The notes: generated by a model from the sequence alone, not told the origin. A stretch of DNA of 64,000 nt from Saprospiraceae bacterium (GCA_016714085.1 JADJNW010000013.1:124001-188000); one strand, 5' to 3'; numbered from the stretch's first letter, positions 1 through 9,805 are shown. Translations and numbers: made by a program.

Positions 1-297
1 AAAAAAGATACTATATGAATGCCTATTTTTGGAAAATATTATCGAAGTGTTAATAAAAAAAATAATGGTAAGGATTCTCAGACGCAAAGTTCTGAAAATT
101 AATTTTTTAAACCAAGCACTTTAACGAAGAAGAAAAGTTAAGATTTTTAGATAGAGCTGAAGGTTCGAAAAGTTAACCAGGTGATAAAAGCTCCAAAATC
201 AGGAAATTATGAGAAGTCTTTTGCATTTTTAGAAAAATACAAAAGACTTAATCCTTATCATAAAATCTCTCGGTCTCCCGATCTCCAAGTCTCCAGC
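1..297. other. left-edge stretch without a confident gene
   Basis: AT-rich edge segment. On the plus strand there are coding-like fragments in two frames (around 110-175 and 181-297) that could be the frame-broken C-terminus of a gene starting outside the window, but no family is recognisable. The last 30 bases contain a loose repeat of GTCTCC/ATCTCC units next to the stop codon of the minus-strand permease. Confidence 0.3.
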
Positions 298-1554
298 TTA
301 CTTCGCACGCATCGCCACCACAGGATCCATACGAGAAGCTTGCAGCGCAGGAATCATACCAGCGGCAACGCCAATGATCATAGAAAGTATAACACCAAAT
401 AAGATGTTGCCTACGGACATCGCCAACTCAAAGTTGATCGCCTGTGAAAGAATAGCCGTAATGGCCCCTACCAAAATTAGACCGGCAACGCCGCCAATTA
501 AGCATAAAATAGAGGCTTCGATAAGAAATTCCAACAAAATGACATAACGCTTGGCGCCTAAAGCTTTTTTGATGCCAATGATATTGGTACGTTCTTTGAC
601 CGATACAAACATGATATTTGCTACACTAAACATCCCCACTAAAATGGCAAATCCTCCGACGAACCCACCCAACATATTGAGTACGCCAAAAAAGCTATTG
701 AGAAAGCCGGAGATAATGGAAAGCTCATTGAGCGAGAAATTGGTCTCCTCTTTGGGCTTGAGGCGACGGTGCGCACGCAATACGCCGGTGACTTCGTCGC
801 GGAGTTGGCTCACGGTGACGCCTTCAGCAGCCTTGATGTTCAATGAAGTATTGCCGAAAGGATGATTCGGTTTGAGATTGACAATTTTCCGAGCTAATTC
901 ATAAGAAATGATAATCCCTTCATCGAAGTTCATCACATTTACCAGGCTTTCGCCCGATTTTTCAAGCACGCCAATCACCTCGAGTTTTCTGCCATTTACC
1001 TTGATTGTTTTTCCAATCGGTTCAATACTGCCAAACAAACGATCTGCCACTTCATAACCCAACACGGCTTTATTTGCACCAAAAGTATATTCGGATTGAG
1101 AAAAATAGCGCCCTTTATCGTATTCAAATTTGAACATCTCGCCAAAATCATACGTGACCCCAATATAAAAAATATCTGTGCTGTTGGAAAGGTATTTTGC
1201 AACGCGATTGCCCACGCCCACATGAAAGGATACCATATCGGCAGAATTTACCCTTTCTTCTACCGCTTCGAAATCATCATAGCCAATATTCGGGCGACGC
1301 ATATATTTGAAAAAGTTATCTCCGGGGTCCTCGGCCCATGAAATTTTTTGCACGTACACGACGTCATTCCCAAGCTTTTCAATACTCCCACGCACATTGC
1401 TCTCCAGGGAATCTACGGCCGACTGCACACCGATGATACAAAAGATACCAATCGACACGCCCAGCAAGGATAAAAAGCTGCGCAATTTATTGGCTCGCAA
1501 TTGTTGCAATGCTTGCGAAACACTTTCAGCGATAATTCGTAATACAATTTTCAT
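298..1554 (-). CDS. MacB-like ABC transporter permease (FtsX domain)
   Basis: Inner-membrane permease subunit of a MacB/LolC-type ABC transporter. These use ATP from a separate ATPase to move peptides, lipoproteins or antibiotics without passing substrate through the membrane. The 418-residue protein has the expected plan: one N-terminal membrane helix (about residues 20-45, ending near GVSIGIFCIIG), a long periplasmic MacB_PCD domain, then three C-terminal helices forming the FtsX domain (about 285-415), including the family-typical stretch around VKERTNIIGIKKALGAK. An upstream TTG would add three residues; the ATG at 1554 is preferred. No ATPase or HlyD-type adaptor gene lies beside it here, so partners are probably encoded elsewhere or beyond the left edge. 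The substrate is unknown. Confidence 0.85.
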   Translation of the reverse strand: MKIVLRIIAESVSQALQQLRANKLRSFLSLLGVSIGIFCIIGVQSAVDSLESNVRGSIEKLGNDVVYVQKISWAEDPGDNFFKYMRRPNIGYDDFEAVEERVNSADMVSFHVGVGNRVAKYLSNSTDIFYIGVTYDFGEMFKFEYDKGRYFSQSEYTFGANKAVLGYEVADRLFGSIEPIGKTIKVNGRKLEVIGVLEKSGESLVNVMNFDEGIIISYELARKIVNLKPNHPFGNTSLNIKAAEGVTVSQLRDEVTGVLRAHRRLKPKEETNFSLNELSIISGFLNSFFGVLNMLGGFVGGFAILVGMFSVANIMFVSVKERTNIIGIKKALGAKRYVILLEFLIEASILCLIGGVAGLILVGAITAILSQAINFELAMSVGNILFGVILSMIIGVAAGMIPALQASRMDPVVAMRAK

Positions 1555-1899
1555 GGAAACCAAAGTTTATAGACAATTCCAGCCTCGAAACTACCATTAG
1601 CCGCCTAAACCTCCTAAATGATTCGATAAAAATACGAATTTTATCTGCCAAAGGCGGAAAAGATAAATTTTTCAGAATTTGGAACAAAGTAGTACACTTG
1701 TACGTATTGTAAAATGAAAGTTAAATGCTGGTTTTATTGTTTCCATTTTTGATCGTTTAATTCTAATAATGAATCATGAAGAACTTTAAAACCAGGAAAT
1801 CATGAAGCTATGAAACGGGAAAAGCAAACCTTTCTGGCAATCAATTATTTCTGAAAGAAAAACTAAGCAAATTTATACTAATACACTGCGCAATATTGT

Positions 1900-1907
1900 T
1901 ATCTTTG
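1900..1907 (+). promoter_or_regulatory. probable -7 element of the queA promoter
   Basis: TATCTTTG matches the Bacteroidota -7 consensus TAnnTTTG and lies 27 bases before the queA start. No clear TTTG -33 box is visible at the usual distance, so support is only from one element. The rest of the 1564-1934 gap shows no gene, only a loose repeat of AATCATGAAG near 1771-1810. Confidence 0.35.
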
Positions 1908-1934
1908 CGACCAATTTTTTGAAAACGAAGGAGA

Positions 1935-2999
1935 ATGAGAACCAAACTGTCACAATTTGGATTTGAACTACCAAAAAAACTGATTGCACAAGACCCCGCT
2001 GCCAACCGCGACGACTCGCGTCTGATGGTAATTTATAAAGATACCGGGAAAATAGAGCATAAAGTTTTTAAAGACATTATTAATTATTTTGATGATGGCG
2101 ATACCATGGTTTTTAATAATACCAAGGTTTTTCCGGCTCGCCTGTACGGCAAAAAGGAAAAAACCGGCGCCAAAATCGAAGTATTCCTACTGCGCGAACT
2201 CAATCGCGATGCTCGCCTATGGGATGTGCTGGTGGATCCAGCCCGAAAAATCCGTGTAGGCAATAAGCTTTATTTCAGCGATGATAATGACAACGACATC
2301 CTCGTAGCCGAAGTAGTAGACAATACAACTTCGCGTGGGCGTACCATTCGATTCTTGTACGATGGCCCGGAAGAAGAATTTCAGAAAGACCTGGGCACAC
2401 TTGGCAATACGCCGCTGCCAAAATATATCGTGCGCCCGCCGAAAGACAGCGACCGCGAGCGTTACCAAACAGTCTATGCGAAAGAAATAGGCGCGGTAGC
2501 TGCACCTACTGCCGGTTTACACTTTAGTAAAGAATTGCTCAAGCGGTTGGAAATCAAAGGATTAGAGTTTGCTGAAATAACCTTACATATTGGTTTGGGT
2601 ACTTTCCGCACCATTGATGTGGAAGATTTGTCCAAGCATAAGATGGATGCAGAATATTTCAGGATCACACAAGCTGCAGTTGAAGTGGTCAATCGAGCCA
2701 AAGAAAGAAAAAGCCGCATATGCTCGGTGGGTACTACCTCGATGAGAGCAGTGGAATCGGCTGTATCTGCTGAACGGATGCTAAAAGCAGCGGAGGGTTG
2801 GACGAATAAATTTATCTATCCGCCTTACGATTTTAGTATTGCCGATGCGATGGTGACGAATTTTCATTTGCCTAAATCCAGCCTATTAATAATGGTGTGC
2901 GCTTTTGGCGGATATGACTTGGTGATGGAAGCTTATGAAACAGCGATTAAGGAAGAATATAGTTTTTTTAGCTACGGCGACGCCATGCTGATATTATAA
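1935..2999 (+). CDS. queA: S-adenosylmethionine:tRNA ribosyltransferase-isomerase
   Basis: Transfers the ribosyl part of S-adenosylmethionine to 7-aminomethyl-7-deazaguanine in the tRNA wobble position to give epoxyqueuosine, the penultimate step of queuosine synthesis, in the cytosol. The 354-residue length is normal for the family. The recognisable family stretches are LPKKLIAQDPAANRDDSRLMV near the N-terminus, FNNTKVFPARLYG, VAAPTAGLHFSKELL, LHIGLGTFRTIDVEDL and TNFHLPKSSLLIMVCAFGG near the C-terminus. The ATG start follows a purine-rich GAAGGAGA immediately upstream. It appears to be a single transcription unit: a TAnnTTTG element lies upstream and a hairpin terminator follows the stop. 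No other queuosine gene is nearby. Confidence 0.97.
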   Translation: MRTKLSQFGFELPKKLIAQDPAANRDDSRLMVIYKDTGKIEHKVFKDIINYFDDGDTMVFNNTKVFPARLYGKKEKTGAKIEVFLLRELNRDARLWDVLVDPARKIRVGNKLYFSDDNDNDILVAEVVDNTTSRGRTIRFLYDGPEEEFQKDLGTLGNTPLPKYIVRPPKDSDRERYQTVYAKEIGAVAAPTAGLHFSKELLKRLEIKGLEFAEITLHIGLGTFRTIDVEDLSKHKMDAEYFRITQAAVEVVNRAKERKSRICSVGTTSMRAVESAVSAERMLKAAEGWTNKFIYPPYDFSIADAMVTNFHLPKSSLLIMVCAFGGYDLVMEAYETAIKEEYSFFSYGDAMLIL

Positions 3000-3026
3000 G
3001 ATTGATTGCTTGTAAAATATTTTCTT

Positions 3027-3074
3027 GCGCAAAGCGTATCTTTTTGAAAATGGAAAGGTACGCTTTCGCGTTTT
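3027..3074 (+). terminator. rho-independent terminator after queA
   Basis: Arms AAAGCGTATCTTT (3031-3043) and AAAGGTACGCTTT (3054-3066) pair with one wobble, leaving a 10-base loop, and are followed by TTTT at 3071-3074. It lies just after the queA stop and before the next start. Confidence 0.7.
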
Positions 3075-3107
3075 GAGGAATTATTGGCTTGCAAATCACT
3101 AAAACTC

Positions 3108-4283
3108 ATGAAAAGAATCATTTGGTCAATGCTGCTCCTTGGTTACGTCGCTCCTCCTCTTTTGGCTACGAAGACAAGCATTGCGGTCGCTTTTTTCTCA
3201 GAAAATATTACGATTGGCTATAATACAGATATGCTTGCAGCGACTTGTTCGGCAATAGATGAAAAAGGGATTGTACAATTTTATCGCCAGTTGGAAAGCA
3301 AGGATTACAGGACTTTACTAAATGATTTGAATCAGAAAAAAACAGAATTGCAACTCAACGATTGGCTCTGTTATGTTTTGATGCGCAATAGCGTGAAACA
3401 AATTTTCCAAAAGAAAAGCCGTAGCGAACAAGAATTGATTTGTTGGTTTTTGCTTTCGCAAATGGGATTTGATACGCGGCTCACTTATTTGGATCAACGC
3501 GTATATGTATATGTGCATTCCCAGGATGAGGTATTTGAAATCCCGATGATCGAGGATAAAGATAGAAATTTTGTTAATTTGACCAATAGCGATTCCAGCG
3601 CCCCAGGTAAGCAAGAAGCCTTGTATTTGCTCAATTTTAAAGCTCAACCCAAAGGCAACGCATTTTCATTTTATTTAAAAACGCTCCCAAAACTTTCGCC
3701 GCAACTAAACAAAAAACTAATAAAATTCAAATACGCCAACCAGCCAATCCAATTGGAAGTGGAATACGATAAAGCGATGGTGGAAATGATGGAACATTAC
3801 CCCCTTATTGCAGAAAGAGAATACCTGGAACTCCCGCTATCATTGGCTTTGAGTAATTCACTGCTATCCGGTTTTCAGGATTTGGTCAAAGATAAAACCC
3901 CGAAACAAGCCTTGGAACTTTTGCTGGCATTTACGCGTTCCAGCTTCGAGTACAAGGAAGACAAGGAATATTTTGGCAGAAGCAAGCCGATGATTGCGGA
4001 CGAAGTATTTTTTTATCCTTATTCTGACTGTGAGGATCGCTCCGCGCTATTTTACGCGTTGGTCAGAGAACTCCTGGATTTGCCGATGATTGTTGTTGCT
4101 TTTCCCGATCATCTCACCGTGGCCGTGAGTTTGGAAGAAGAATTGCCGGGAGCCGTAATTTCTTATCAAGGGAGGCGTTATTACATCTGTGATCCGACGG
4201 GGCCTGTCAATTCGTCAGAAATTGGCATATTTCCCAAGAGCTATGAGAAAAGTGACTTTGAAATTATCAGTCATTATAAATGA
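3108..4283 (+). CDS. secreted transglutaminase-like cysteine protein
   Basis: Exported protein of 391 residues with a signal peptide from the ATG at 3108 (MKRIIWSMLLLGYVAPPLLA); a TTG 24 bases upstream is in frame but would put charged residues before the signal. The first 290 residues are not recognised. The last third looks like a transglutaminase fold: Cys308 in SDCEDRSALFYALV, His335 in FPDHLTVAV and Asp362 in YYICDPTGPV have the order and spacing of a Cys-His-Asp triad. Family members act as peptidases, cross-linking enzymes or peptide N-glycanases; the substrate here cannot be told. It is transcribed alone between two terminator/promoter regions. Confidence 0.6.
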   Translation: MKRIIWSMLLLGYVAPPLLATKTSIAVAFFSENITIGYNTDMLAATCSAIDEKGIVQFYRQLESKDYRTLLNDLNQKKTELQLNDWLCYVLMRNSVKQIFQKKSRSEQELICWFLLSQMGFDTRLTYLDQRVYVYVHSQDEVFEIPMIEDKDRNFVNLTNSDSSAPGKQEALYLLNFKAQPKGNAFSFYLKTLPKLSPQLNKKLIKFKYANQPIQLEVEYDKAMVEMMEHYPLIAEREYLELPLSLALSNSLLSGFQDLVKDKTPKQALELLLAFTRSSFEYKEDKEYFGRSKPMIADEVFFYPYSDCEDRSALFYALVRELLDLPMIVVAFPDHLTVAVSLEEELPGAVISYQGRRYYICDPTGPVNSSEIGIFPKSYEKSDFEIISHYK

Positions 4284-4382
4284 TTGATTGTCAGGATAAA
4301 AAAAGAATCGCAATTTTCTTGACTACAATTTTTATAAAAACTGGTGTAAAATTTGGTAAGAAATTTTTCGATCAGACAGATA

Positions 4383-4413
4383 TTTGGTTAATTCGCCAAG
4401 TTTTTTACATTTG
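4383..4413 (+). promoter_or_regulatory. Bacteroidota-type promoter for the DUF2795 gene
   Basis: TTTG at 4383-4386, a 19-base spacer, then TACATTTG at 4406-4413. This is a complete match to the -33 TTTG / -7 TAnnTTTG consensus with the correct spacing, and the best promoter seen in the window. It predicts a leader of about 95 bases before the start at 4515. Confidence 0.6.
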
Positions 4414-4514
4414 CCGAAAAAAATTAGGAAATTTTGACTTTTTATAATACAAGTTTTGTTACGTACCGCATCTCAGGAAATCATAATAATTTTCAACATT
4501 AATTTAAATCTTAT

Positions 4515-4736
4515 ATGTACTGGACATTAGAGCTTGCGCATCACCTGGAAGACGCACCTTGGCCGGCGACCCGCGACGAATTGCTTGATTACGCTATTCG
4601 ATCGGGTGCACCGTTGGAAGTCATCGAAAATCTTCAAGATATGGAAGATGAAGGTGAAATGTATGAGGGTATCGAAGATATTTGGCCCGACTACCCACGC
4701 AAAGACGACTTTCTTTTCAACGAGGATGAGTATTGA
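4515..4736 (+). CDS. DUF2795 domain protein
   Basis: Small acidic cytosolic protein of 73 residues, highly conserved in Bacteroidota. The helical segment LAHHLEDAPWPATRDELLDY followed by AIRSGAPLEVIENLQDMEDE matches the DUF2795 pattern known from short conserved proteins of this phylum; the C-terminus ends in a cluster of acidic residues. The molecular function is not established. It has its own promoter with a long leader and a very strong terminator immediately downstream, so it is a monocistronic, probably well expressed unit. Confidence 0.8.
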   Translation: MYWTLELAHHLEDAPWPATRDELLDYAIRSGAPLEVIENLQDMEDEGEMYEGIEDIWPDYPRKDDFLFNEDEY

Positions 4737-4790
4737 TTCGCTTGTTCATTTGTGAACGGCTTTTGCTACCCGGCGAATCATCATTATAAC

Positions 4791-4831
4791 AAAAAAGGTT
4801 TCACATGCTAAAAAATTGTGAAACCTTTTTT
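4791..4831. terminator. strong bidirectional terminator
   Basis: A perfect 14-bp stem, AAAAAAGGTTTCAC (4791-4804) against GTGAAACCTTTTTT (4818-4831), with a 13-base loop and U-tracts on both strands. It ends the DUF2795 transcript. It also shows that the next gene cannot start at the ATG inside the loop (4805); its start must lie downstream. Confidence 0.85.
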
Positions 4832-4888
4832 ATTTTAAGTCTTCTAAGTCATGTAATTAGCTTCGGCTGGGTACGCAAACAAAGATGG

Positions 4889-6400
4889 ATGGAAAATTTA
4901 CTCGAAATCATCAACGTTTTGACCAAAAGGAAGATCGCCAAAATAGAGGTGCTCGACGAACAAATTTTACACAACAAAGACAGTAAATTCGGGGCACTCT
5001 ATGAGGCATTAATAACTGGCAAGATCAACAAGGATGAAGACGCTGCTCAAATCTTATATAATAATAAGGATATAGGAGACCCGCGGTATCGCAAGCTCAA
5101 GTCCCGCTTCAAGCGCCGTCTTTATAATACGCTTTTTTTTCTGGATGTAAATGTGCCACTTGCCGCCAACCGGACGCAGGCACAGTACAATTGTAATAAA
5201 GAATGGGCGCTCGTGGAAATCATGCTGATTTACAACGCCTCCAATTCGGCTTTGTCACTGGCGCGCCAAATTCTTGCCGTTGCGCTTAAATTTCATTTTA
5301 CCGATTTGATTGTCAAATGCAGCCGCTTGTTGCGCGAGTACGCCGTACAGGAAGAAAATAGAAAATTATTTGAAGTATATAATGCTCATGTAGAGCAACA
5401 TACGCCTATTCTGGAAGCAGAAACCCATGCGGAAGAGTTGGCTCAAAAAGCAAGATTAGAATACCAGGTTCGACATTTTGATGAACAACAGCTTCAGCGC
5501 ATCGAAGCACTTGGACGCGAATTGATCACGGTAGGAGGAAAAACCGACTCACCTTTAGTGCAATATCATGTTTTTACAGCCTGGATATTACTGTATGAAG
5601 TGCAGCGCGAATATGATCATGTATTGGAAATAGCCCAAAAAGCGGAGGAATACATACGAAGTATGCCCGATTATTTTAATGAGCGTAAAAAAACTTTTTT
5701 TCTTATTAAGCGATTTTCGGTTTATTTACATCTTCAGCAATATCGGGAGGGCAAAGCTTATGCAGAAATCGTGTTGACTGACCTGTCTGCCAATAGCCAG
5801 GAATGGCTCGATTTTATGGAATATTACTTGCTGCTTTCATTACATACCGATAACTGGATCAATGCTTTAGCCGTTTTTAATAAAGTCGCCGATTCTACCA
5901 TTTTCAAAAAAATGGATGATTTAAGGCAAGAGAAATGGGAATTATTTGAAGCTTTTTTACATTATTATATGGAAACGGAAAATATTAATCCGAATCTGAT
6001 GCTTCGGCAACGACGTAAAATATTCAAAATCAATGACTTCATTCAAAAGCCAATCAATTATTCTTCTAAATATGTAACGATTGAAATACATCATATTTTA
6101 TTAAGAATAGCTTTTTTATTATATCGTCATAATTATGCCGGCTTGCCTAAATTGATGGAGCAATTGCGCAAGCTCTCATCGCACGAATTAAAAAAAGAAG
6201 GATATGAACGCACCGGAGCATTAATTCAATTATTATATCAATTAGAAAAGGCTGAATTTCAATTAGATAAATTGCGGAACGTCGAAAAATTTCTGGAGAA
6301 ATTTGAAGAATATCATTTTTATTATCGAGGCAAAGTCGCTGAACTGGAAGTAATACCTTATGACAAATTATGGCAGCGGCTTTATCGTCATTTGGAATAA
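4889..6400 (+). CDS. conserved protein of unknown function, helical repeat
   Basis: Cytosolic protein of about 503 residues, predicted almost entirely alpha-helical from its composition, with segments resembling tetratricopeptide-like helix pairs (for example around YDHVLEIAQKAEEYIRS and QYREGKAYAEIVLTDL). No catalytic motif or membrane segment was recognised. The start is placed at the ATG at 4889 (MENLLEIINV) because the longer frame from 4805 begins inside a terminator hairpin. It precedes cmk by about 90 bases and may be co-transcribed with it. Function unknown; a structural or scaffold role is only a guess. Confidence 0.65.
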   Translation: MENLLEIINVLTKRKIAKIEVLDEQILHNKDSKFGALYEALITGKINKDEDAAQILYNNKDIGDPRYRKLKSRFKRRLYNTLFFLDVNVPLAANRTQAQYNCNKEWALVEIMLIYNASNSALSLARQILAVALKFHFTDLIVKCSRLLREYAVQEENRKLFEVYNAHVEQHTPILEAETHAEELAQKARLEYQVRHFDEQQLQRIEALGRELITVGGKTDSPLVQYHVFTAWILLYEVQREYDHVLEIAQKAEEYIRSMPDYFNERKKTFFLIKRFSVYLHLQQYREGKAYAEIVLTDLSANSQEWLDFMEYYLLLSLHTDNWINALAVFNKVADSTIFKKMDDLRQEKWELFEAFLHYYMETENINPNLMLRQRRKIFKINDFIQKPINYSSKYVTIEIHHILLRIAFLLYRHNYAGLPKLMEQLRKLSSHELKKEGYERTGALIQLLYQLEKAEFQLDKLRNVEKFLEKFEEYHFYYRGKVAELEVIPYDKLWQRLYRHLE

Positions 6401-6487
6401 GATGATTTATCTTTGGCGATAAGATTAAAATTGCTAATTGTTTTTAAAGGTAAATAATAGGAAATCAATTACTTATAGTTTTATTGC

Positions 6488-7168
6488 GTGAAAAAAATCG
6501 TAATCGCTATTGATGGGCCTTCCGCTTCGGGCAAAAGTACGATTGCTAAGGCATTGGCTAAAACCTTGCATTATGCTTATGTTGACTCTGGGGCGATGTA
6601 TCGCGCTGTCACCCTTTATTTTCTTGAGAATAACATTCCAATTGACCATCCTGAAACGGTAGCAACTGCACTTCCTAAAATTACTATCCGTTTTCAACGC
6701 AAAGAACAAGGCAATCGCACGATTTTAAATGGGCAAGATGTAGAATCGGAAATCCGGCAAATGCGCGTATCTGAATATGTAAGCCAGGTTTCTGCTATTT
6801 CAGCGGTACGCCGTGAAATGGTACGCCAACAACAGCTTATGGGCAAGCACAAAGGCATTGTAATGGATGGTCGGGACATAGGAACGGTGGTCTTCCCCGA
6901 AGCGGAGGTGAAAATTTTTGTTACGGCTGATATTAAAGAACGCGCCAGGCGACGTTATACCGAGCTAAATAAAAAAGGCATCCAGGTGACTTATGATGCA
7001 GTTCTTGAAAACCTGCACGAGCGCGATCGTATCGATTCGACTCGAGCGGTAGGGCCTTTGCGCAAAGCGGATGATGCCTTTGAAATCGATAATTCGCATC
7101 TTGGACTGGAGGAGCAACTTGAATTGGCAATAAAAATAGTGGAAACAAAAATCGGTGAAAAAATGTAA
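6488..7168 (+). CDS. cmk: cytidylate kinase
   Basis: Phosphorylates CMP and dCMP to the diphosphates using ATP, in the cytosol. The 226-residue length is typical. The P-loop IDGPSASGKST lies at residues 7-17, followed by YVDSGAMYRAV; the conserved MDGRDIGTVVFPEA stretch and the Arg-rich lid around RARRRYTELNKKG are all present. The start is a GTG; no ATG fits the conserved N-terminus KKIVIAIDG. The stop codon overlaps the ATG of the next gene (TAATG), which indicates translational coupling with the membrane protein downstream. Confidence 0.96.
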   Translation: MKKIVIAIDGPSASGKSTIAKALAKTLHYAYVDSGAMYRAVTLYFLENNIPIDHPETVATALPKITIRFQRKEQGNRTILNGQDVESEIRQMRVSEYVSQVSAISAVRREMVRQQQLMGKHKGIVMDGRDIGTVVFPEAEVKIFVTADIKERARRRYTELNKKGIQVTYDAVLENLHERDRIDSTRAVGPLRKADDAFEIDNSHLGLEEQLELAIKIVETKIGEKM

Positions 7169-7896
7169 TGAAAAAGCTGGCTCGCTCCAAAACCCTGCGT
7201 ATTATTTTCTTGATTCTGTTGGTTTGTTCCACTTTATCGGCTGGCTGGCTTTATTATGAAACGAATCCTAATGTCATCTTTATAAGATTATCAAAAAATA
7301 TGATAGAGGAGCATCCTGAATTTTATTCGCCAAAACCCTTTGAAGGCGAGGCTTTCCCGATTATTCATTCTGGGAAATTAAAAAAAGAAGAGCAATATTT
7401 TAAAAATTATCAAGCGCAATTAAAAGAAATAAACCGAGCTCAATTAAAAGATAAAAATAAAGCTGCTTATATCAAATTGGAACAAAAGATTAAAGAACGA
7501 CTCACTTTATTACATAAAATGAAAACCGATCCGTCTTTATATAATTTGGGCGGTGAATTGAAAATAATATTATCAAGCGATTCTATTGCGCTGGATGCTC
7601 GCCTGCTGCGAATTGGACAAGGGATGAAGGAAGCTGCTATTTATTATATGAGTGCAAAAAATAATTTGAATCAGCCTGATCCTGAAAAGACTACGCTTGC
7701 TATTCAAAAACAATTACTTTCTATAAAATTTCTCAACGGGGAACTTTTGGATTCGCTCGCCCGTTCCTCTTTGAGTGCTCAGGAAAAAGAAGCATTTATA
7801 GCCCGTACCTACGAAGCCAAAATTGCCATAAAAGATTATCTGGCCTTTTGCCGGAGTCTTTTATTTGAGCAACGAGATTCAATTTTTGTAAAATGA
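7168..7896 (+). CDS. unknown membrane-anchored protein coupled to cmk
   Basis: Protein of 242 residues with one N-terminal membrane segment (about residues 10-30, IIFLILLVCSTLSAGWLYY) and a lysine- and glutamate-rich helical exterior that probably forms coiled coils. No family recognised. The ATG shares one base with the cmk stop, so the two are translated from one message. The next gene, an ABC exporter, follows after 57 bases. An envelope role is an inference from the anchor and the neighbour. Confidence 0.6.
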   Translation: MKKLARSKTLRIIFLILLVCSTLSAGWLYYETNPNVIFIRLSKNMIEEHPEFYSPKPFEGEAFPIIHSGKLKKEEQYFKNYQAQLKEINRAQLKDKNKAAYIKLEQKIKERLTLLHKMKTDPSLYNLGGELKIILSSDSIALDARLLRIGQGMKEAAIYYMSAKNNLNQPDPEKTTLAIQKQLLSIKFLNGELLDSLARSSLSAQEKEAFIARTYEAKIAIKDYLAFCRSLLFEQRDSIFVK

Positions 7897-7953
7897 TGGT
7901 TTTCAGTCGAATAGCGACAAGAAACCATAAAACCATGATACAATTCTAATCTT

Positions 7954-9747
7954 ATGAATAACCCTCAACGCCCTATGCGTCGCCTGTTTCGCTATTTGGA
8001 TCGCTACCGATTGCAATTCTGGTCTTCCATCACTTACAGCGTTTTGAATCGCATTTTTGATTTGATGCCGCCTTTCCTTACGGCTTGGTTTATTGATACT
8101 GTGAGTAATAAAATTCCCGGCTGGATTCCAAATGTAACAGGATTAACCGATCCCTGGCAAATTATTATATTCTTGACGATTCTTACAATCACCATTTTTG
8201 GTTTTGAAAGCTTTTTTCAATGGCTGTATAATCGCGGCTTCATGCGCATGGCGCAACGGATGCAGCATGACTTGCGCATAGATACTTATGCGCATTTGCA
8301 AGACCGCGAAATGGCTTTTTTTGAAGAGCAACGCACGGGCAATTTAATGTCTATTCTAAATGATGATATTAATCAATTAGAGCGTTTTTTTAATAATGTT
8401 TTTAATGAAATTATACAATTATTTATATTGCTTATTATAGCCGCGTGGTCTTTGCTCCATGTTTCCGCGGAACTTGGACTTATTGCAATGGCGCCGATTC
8501 CATTTATCATGTTGGGCAGTTTTTATTACCAGCGTAAAATTGCGCCACAATATCAGTCTGTCAGAAATAGCGTAGGCGCTTTGAATAGTCGCTTAGAAAA
8601 TAATCTCGGTGGCATCGCCGTCATCAAAAGTTTTACTGCGGAACACTATGAAACAGAACGAGTTAGCGAGGTTTCCGAGCAATATCGAAATGCTAATTTT
8701 AATGCCATCCGCTGGAGTTCGGTTTATATTCCCATTATAAGAATGTTTATTTCATTGGGTTTCGGTATTACATTATGTGTAGGCGCTTATTGGGTTTTAT
8801 TTAAACCGGATACTTTTACTTTTGGTAATTTAGCGTTTTTTGCCATGATGACCGAGCGTTTGCTCTGGCCGGTGACGCGCCTCGGCGCTATGTTCGACGA
8901 CTATTCGCGGGCGCAAGCAGCAGCACGGCGTGTATTTGGATTATTGGATTCTGAAAATTCGATTACAGAAATAGAAAATCCGGTCAAACCCTCTGAAATA
9001 AAGGGGAATCTTCGTTTTGAAAATGTTCATTTTGCTTATAAATCAGGGATTCCGATTATAAAAAACTTTAATTTGAATATCCCCGCCGGACATACCATTG
9101 GCATTGCTGGCCCGACCGGCGGCGGTAAGACGACGATGACCAAATTGCTTTTGCGATTTTATGATATAACGGAAGGTTGCATTCGATTAGAAGGTGTAGA
9201 TATTCGGCAACTGAAAATCAGCGATTTACGCGAGCAAATTGCCTTGGTTAGTCAGGATGTGTATTTGTTTCACGGCACAATCCGCGAAAACATTGGCTAC
9301 GGACTGGCCGGCGCCAGCGATGAAGCGATTATAGAAGCAGCGAAAAAAGCACAATTGCACGATTTTATTACCTCATTACCAGATGGTTACGATTCGATTA
9401 TCGGAGAACGCGGCATCAAGCTTTCCGGCGGGCAGCGCCAGCGCTTGAGCTTGGCAAGAGCGATTTTAAAAGACGCACCAATTCTCATTCTTGATGAGGC
9501 GACCAGCGCCGTAGATACAGAAACCGAGCGCGCCATACAGCAAAGCCTGAGCCAGATCGCTAAAGGCAAAACCGCCCTCATTATTGCGCATCGCCTGAGT
9601 ACGATTCGGAATGCCGATAATATTATCGTGATCAAAGATGGACAGATTGCAGAACAAGGTACGCATGAAAAATTGCTGGAATTAGATGGCGCTTACGCTG
9701 ATTTGTGGCGGGTGCAGATCGGGGAATTGGAGGAGAGCCAGATTTAA
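7954..9747 (+). CDS. ABC transporter, fused permease and ATPase (MsbA-like)
   Basis: Half-size exporter of 597 residues that works as a homodimer in the inner membrane. Residues 1-330 carry six membrane helices of the ABC_membrane type; the C-terminal ATPase has the Walker A GPTGGGKTT (from residue 386), the Q-loop region IALVSQDVYLFHGTIREN, the signature LSGGQRQR, the Walker B ILILDEATSAVD, and the H-loop IAHRLST. The order and length match MsbA/LmrA-type lipid or drug exporters. Substrate is not predictable. It may belong to the cmk operon, given the short gaps. Confidence 0.92.
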   Translation: MNNPQRPMRRLFRYLDRYRLQFWSSITYSVLNRIFDLMPPFLTAWFIDTVSNKIPGWIPNVTGLTDPWQIIIFLTILTITIFGFESFFQWLYNRGFMRMAQRMQHDLRIDTYAHLQDREMAFFEEQRTGNLMSILNDDINQLERFFNNVFNEIIQLFILLIIAAWSLLHVSAELGLIAMAPIPFIMLGSFYYQRKIAPQYQSVRNSVGALNSRLENNLGGIAVIKSFTAEHYETERVSEVSEQYRNANFNAIRWSSVYIPIIRMFISLGFGITLCVGAYWVLFKPDTFTFGNLAFFAMMTERLLWPVTRLGAMFDDYSRAQAAARRVFGLLDSENSITEIENPVKPSEIKGNLRFENVHFAYKSGIPIIKNFNLNIPAGHTIGIAGPTGGGKTTMTKLLLRFYDITEGCIRLEGVDIRQLKISDLREQIALVSQDVYLFHGTIRENIGYGLAGASDEAIIEAAKKAQLHDFITSLPDGYDSIIGERGIKLSGGQRQRLSLARAILKDAPILILDEATSAVDTETERAIQQSLSQIAKGKTALIIAHRLSTIRNADNIIVIKDGQIAEQGTHEKLLELDGAYADLWRVQIGELEESQI

Positions 9748-9805
9748 TATGACACAGCGATTTTCCAAAAATCTTCGTTTAAAGTAAGGATCAACGTATT
9801 TGTTC

